Shown here: positions 4,593 through 5,383 of the stretch, piece after piece
How positions within the stretch are numbered: position 1 is the stretch's first letter
Layout: the number at the start of each line of letters is the position of its first letter
NCBI GenBank assembly: GCA_934567745.1
Contig: CAKTJM010000123.1
Coordinates: forward strand, 1 to 5,383
DNA: 5,383 nt
Reading direction: 5' to 3'
Source: an uncultured Eubacteriales bacterium
Lineage (GTDB): Bacteria > Bacillota > Clostridia > Oscillospirales > Oscillospiraceae
Position numbers and translations under genes: made by a program
The notes under the pieces: model-generated
Database searches by the model: none
What the model saw: the letters and a program-made list of their open reading frames with translations, nothing else
What the model was told of the DNA's origin: nothing

Positions 4593-5383
4593 TCAGCCGA
4601 GCTTCGCCTCATAGGCCAGCGTCTCGACGTCCACGGTGACGTGATAGGTCCCTGCGGCGTGGGCGGGGGCCAGACCCTCGCTCACCGGCACCGTGCAGGT
4701 GAAGGTCTTGCCGTCCTCAGAGAAGGCGGTGTCCTGGACCGGCAGTGCGGTCGTGATCAGGCCGCCCGCATCCTTCGTGTCGCACAGCCCCAGGTCCACC
4801 TCACGGACAGAGCCGCTCTGATAGACGAAGTAGAAGCTGGAGGTCGGTCTCATCACGCCGGAGAAGTCCATCCGGATGAAGTCCGCGATCTTGCCTTCCA
4901 CACGGAGCGCGACCACCTGGCTATTCTGCTCGGTGATCATGGCGAGAGCCTGCTCATAGGTGAACAGCGGGGCCGCGTTGGGGTCGATCGGGGCGTTCTC
5001 CCACAGGCGCAGGAGGGTCAGGATGCACTGCTCGACGGTGTAGTTCGCCTGCGGGGCGAAGGTGCCGTCGTCCATGCCGTTCATGACCTTCCACAGGGCC
5101 ATGAGCGTGACGGCATCCTTGGCCCAGTCGCTGATGGCGGCCTGGTCGGGATAGCTCGGTGCTCCTTCGAGGACGGGCACCGCCTTATAGATGCCCATAC
5201 AGGCCTCGTAGGTCCGCGCGAGCATCGTGGCGGCCTCCTGACGGGTCAGCAGCCCGTCGGGGTCGAACTTGCCGTCGCCCTTGCCGTTGACGATGCCGAG
5301 GTAGTACGCCATGGTCTCGACGCCCTCGGCTGCGGTGTCGGAGAAGGGGGCCTTCACCATGCCCTGGTCGTCGTACTCGACCG
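4593..5383 (-). CDS. SLH-domain surface protein, C-terminal part (5' end outside window)
   Basis: The frame is open through the right edge, with VEYDDQG before the Met at 5360, so that Met is internal and the gene is truncated by the window. Counting from that Met, residues about 6-50 form an S-layer homology repeat: FSD, YYLGIVNGKGDGKFDP, then LLTRQEAATMLAR, where TRQE (39-42) takes the place of the TRAE wall-binding motif. A second repeat spans about 70-120 (YPDQAAISDWAKDAV, WKVMNGMDDGTFAP), with TVEQ at 108-111 in place of TRAE. Such repeats hold exported proteins to cell-wall polysaccharide, so the protein should be at the surface; the signal peptide would lie upstream. Residues about 130-255 form a beta-rich region ending in GTYHVTVDVETLAYEAKLG that I do not recognise. 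The stop (4593-4595) precedes the repeat element's terminator-like hairpin. Confidence 0.92.
   Translation of the reverse strand, partial: VEYDDQGMVKAPFSDTAAEGVETMAYYLGIVNGKGDGKFDPDGLLTRQEAATMLARTYEACMGIYKAVPVLEGAPSYPDQAAISDWAKDAVTLMALWKVMNGMDDGTFAPQANYTVEQCILTLLRLWENAPIDPNAAPLFTYEQALAMITEQNSQVVALRVEGKIADFIRMDFSGVMRPTSSFYFVYQSGSVREVDLGLCDTKDAGGLITTALPVQDTAFSEDGKTFTCTVPVSEGLAPAHAAGTYHVTVDVETLAYEAKLG

Noticed and set aside
4196..4639. Open frame of 147 codons across the hairpin region
   Set aside because: It overlaps the toxin in another frame and runs through all the hairpins; no ribosome binding site or known motif is present.

Overview
The window is about 5.4 kb of GC-rich, low-redundancy bacterial DNA. 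Gene content suggests a high-GC member of the Clostridia, most likely of the Oscillospiraceae type. The clues are a CD1247-type acidic zinc-ribbon protein beside efp, a YqeG-type HAD phosphatase, a surface protein with SLH repeats, strong GGAGG ribosome binding sites and sigma-A-like promoters. This placement is inferred from gene families and composition; no 16S or other marker is present.

Layout, left to right. (1) Positions 3-476 hold the C-terminal end of leucyl-tRNA synthetase (leuS). (2) rpsU (ribosomal protein S21) is a single-gene unit with a consensus TTGACA-17-TATAAT promoter, a leader with two possible hairpins, and a strong terminator. That terminator is probably shared with the convergent gene on the other side. 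(3) A minus-strand gene at 850-1626 encodes a 258-residue soluble protein resembling a GH18-type TIM barrel; its function is unknown. (4) Divergent from it is a yqeG-like HAD phosphatase gene with a GTG start, its own promoter and a hairpin in its leader. (5) A second promoter drives efp (elongation factor P), followed closely by an acidic zinc-ribbon protein and, through an ATGA overlap, a small ABM-fold monooxygenase. A GNRA-loop terminator ends this probable three-gene operon. (6) A two-gene type II toxin-antitoxin module (antitoxin then RelE/ParE-like toxin, overlapping by one base) has its own extended -10 promoter with palindromes over the -35 and spacer. (7) The gene-free stretch 4261-4592 holds a dense hairpin array bounded by imperfect 58-bp terminal inverted repeats, which looks like a MITE-like or REP-like palindromic element. 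(8) The minus strand from the right edge to 4593 encodes the C-terminal part of an SLH-domain surface protein, broken only by the window edge.

Functionally, the left two thirds is translation housekeeping (leuS, rpsU, efp) interleaved with small conserved clostridial genes. The right third is accessory: a toxin-antitoxin module, a repeat element and a cell-surface protein. The accessory part holds the signals most worth checking, namely the inverted-repeat element and the toxin-antitoxin promoter palindromes. I did not see a clear, wholly new multi-gene system.
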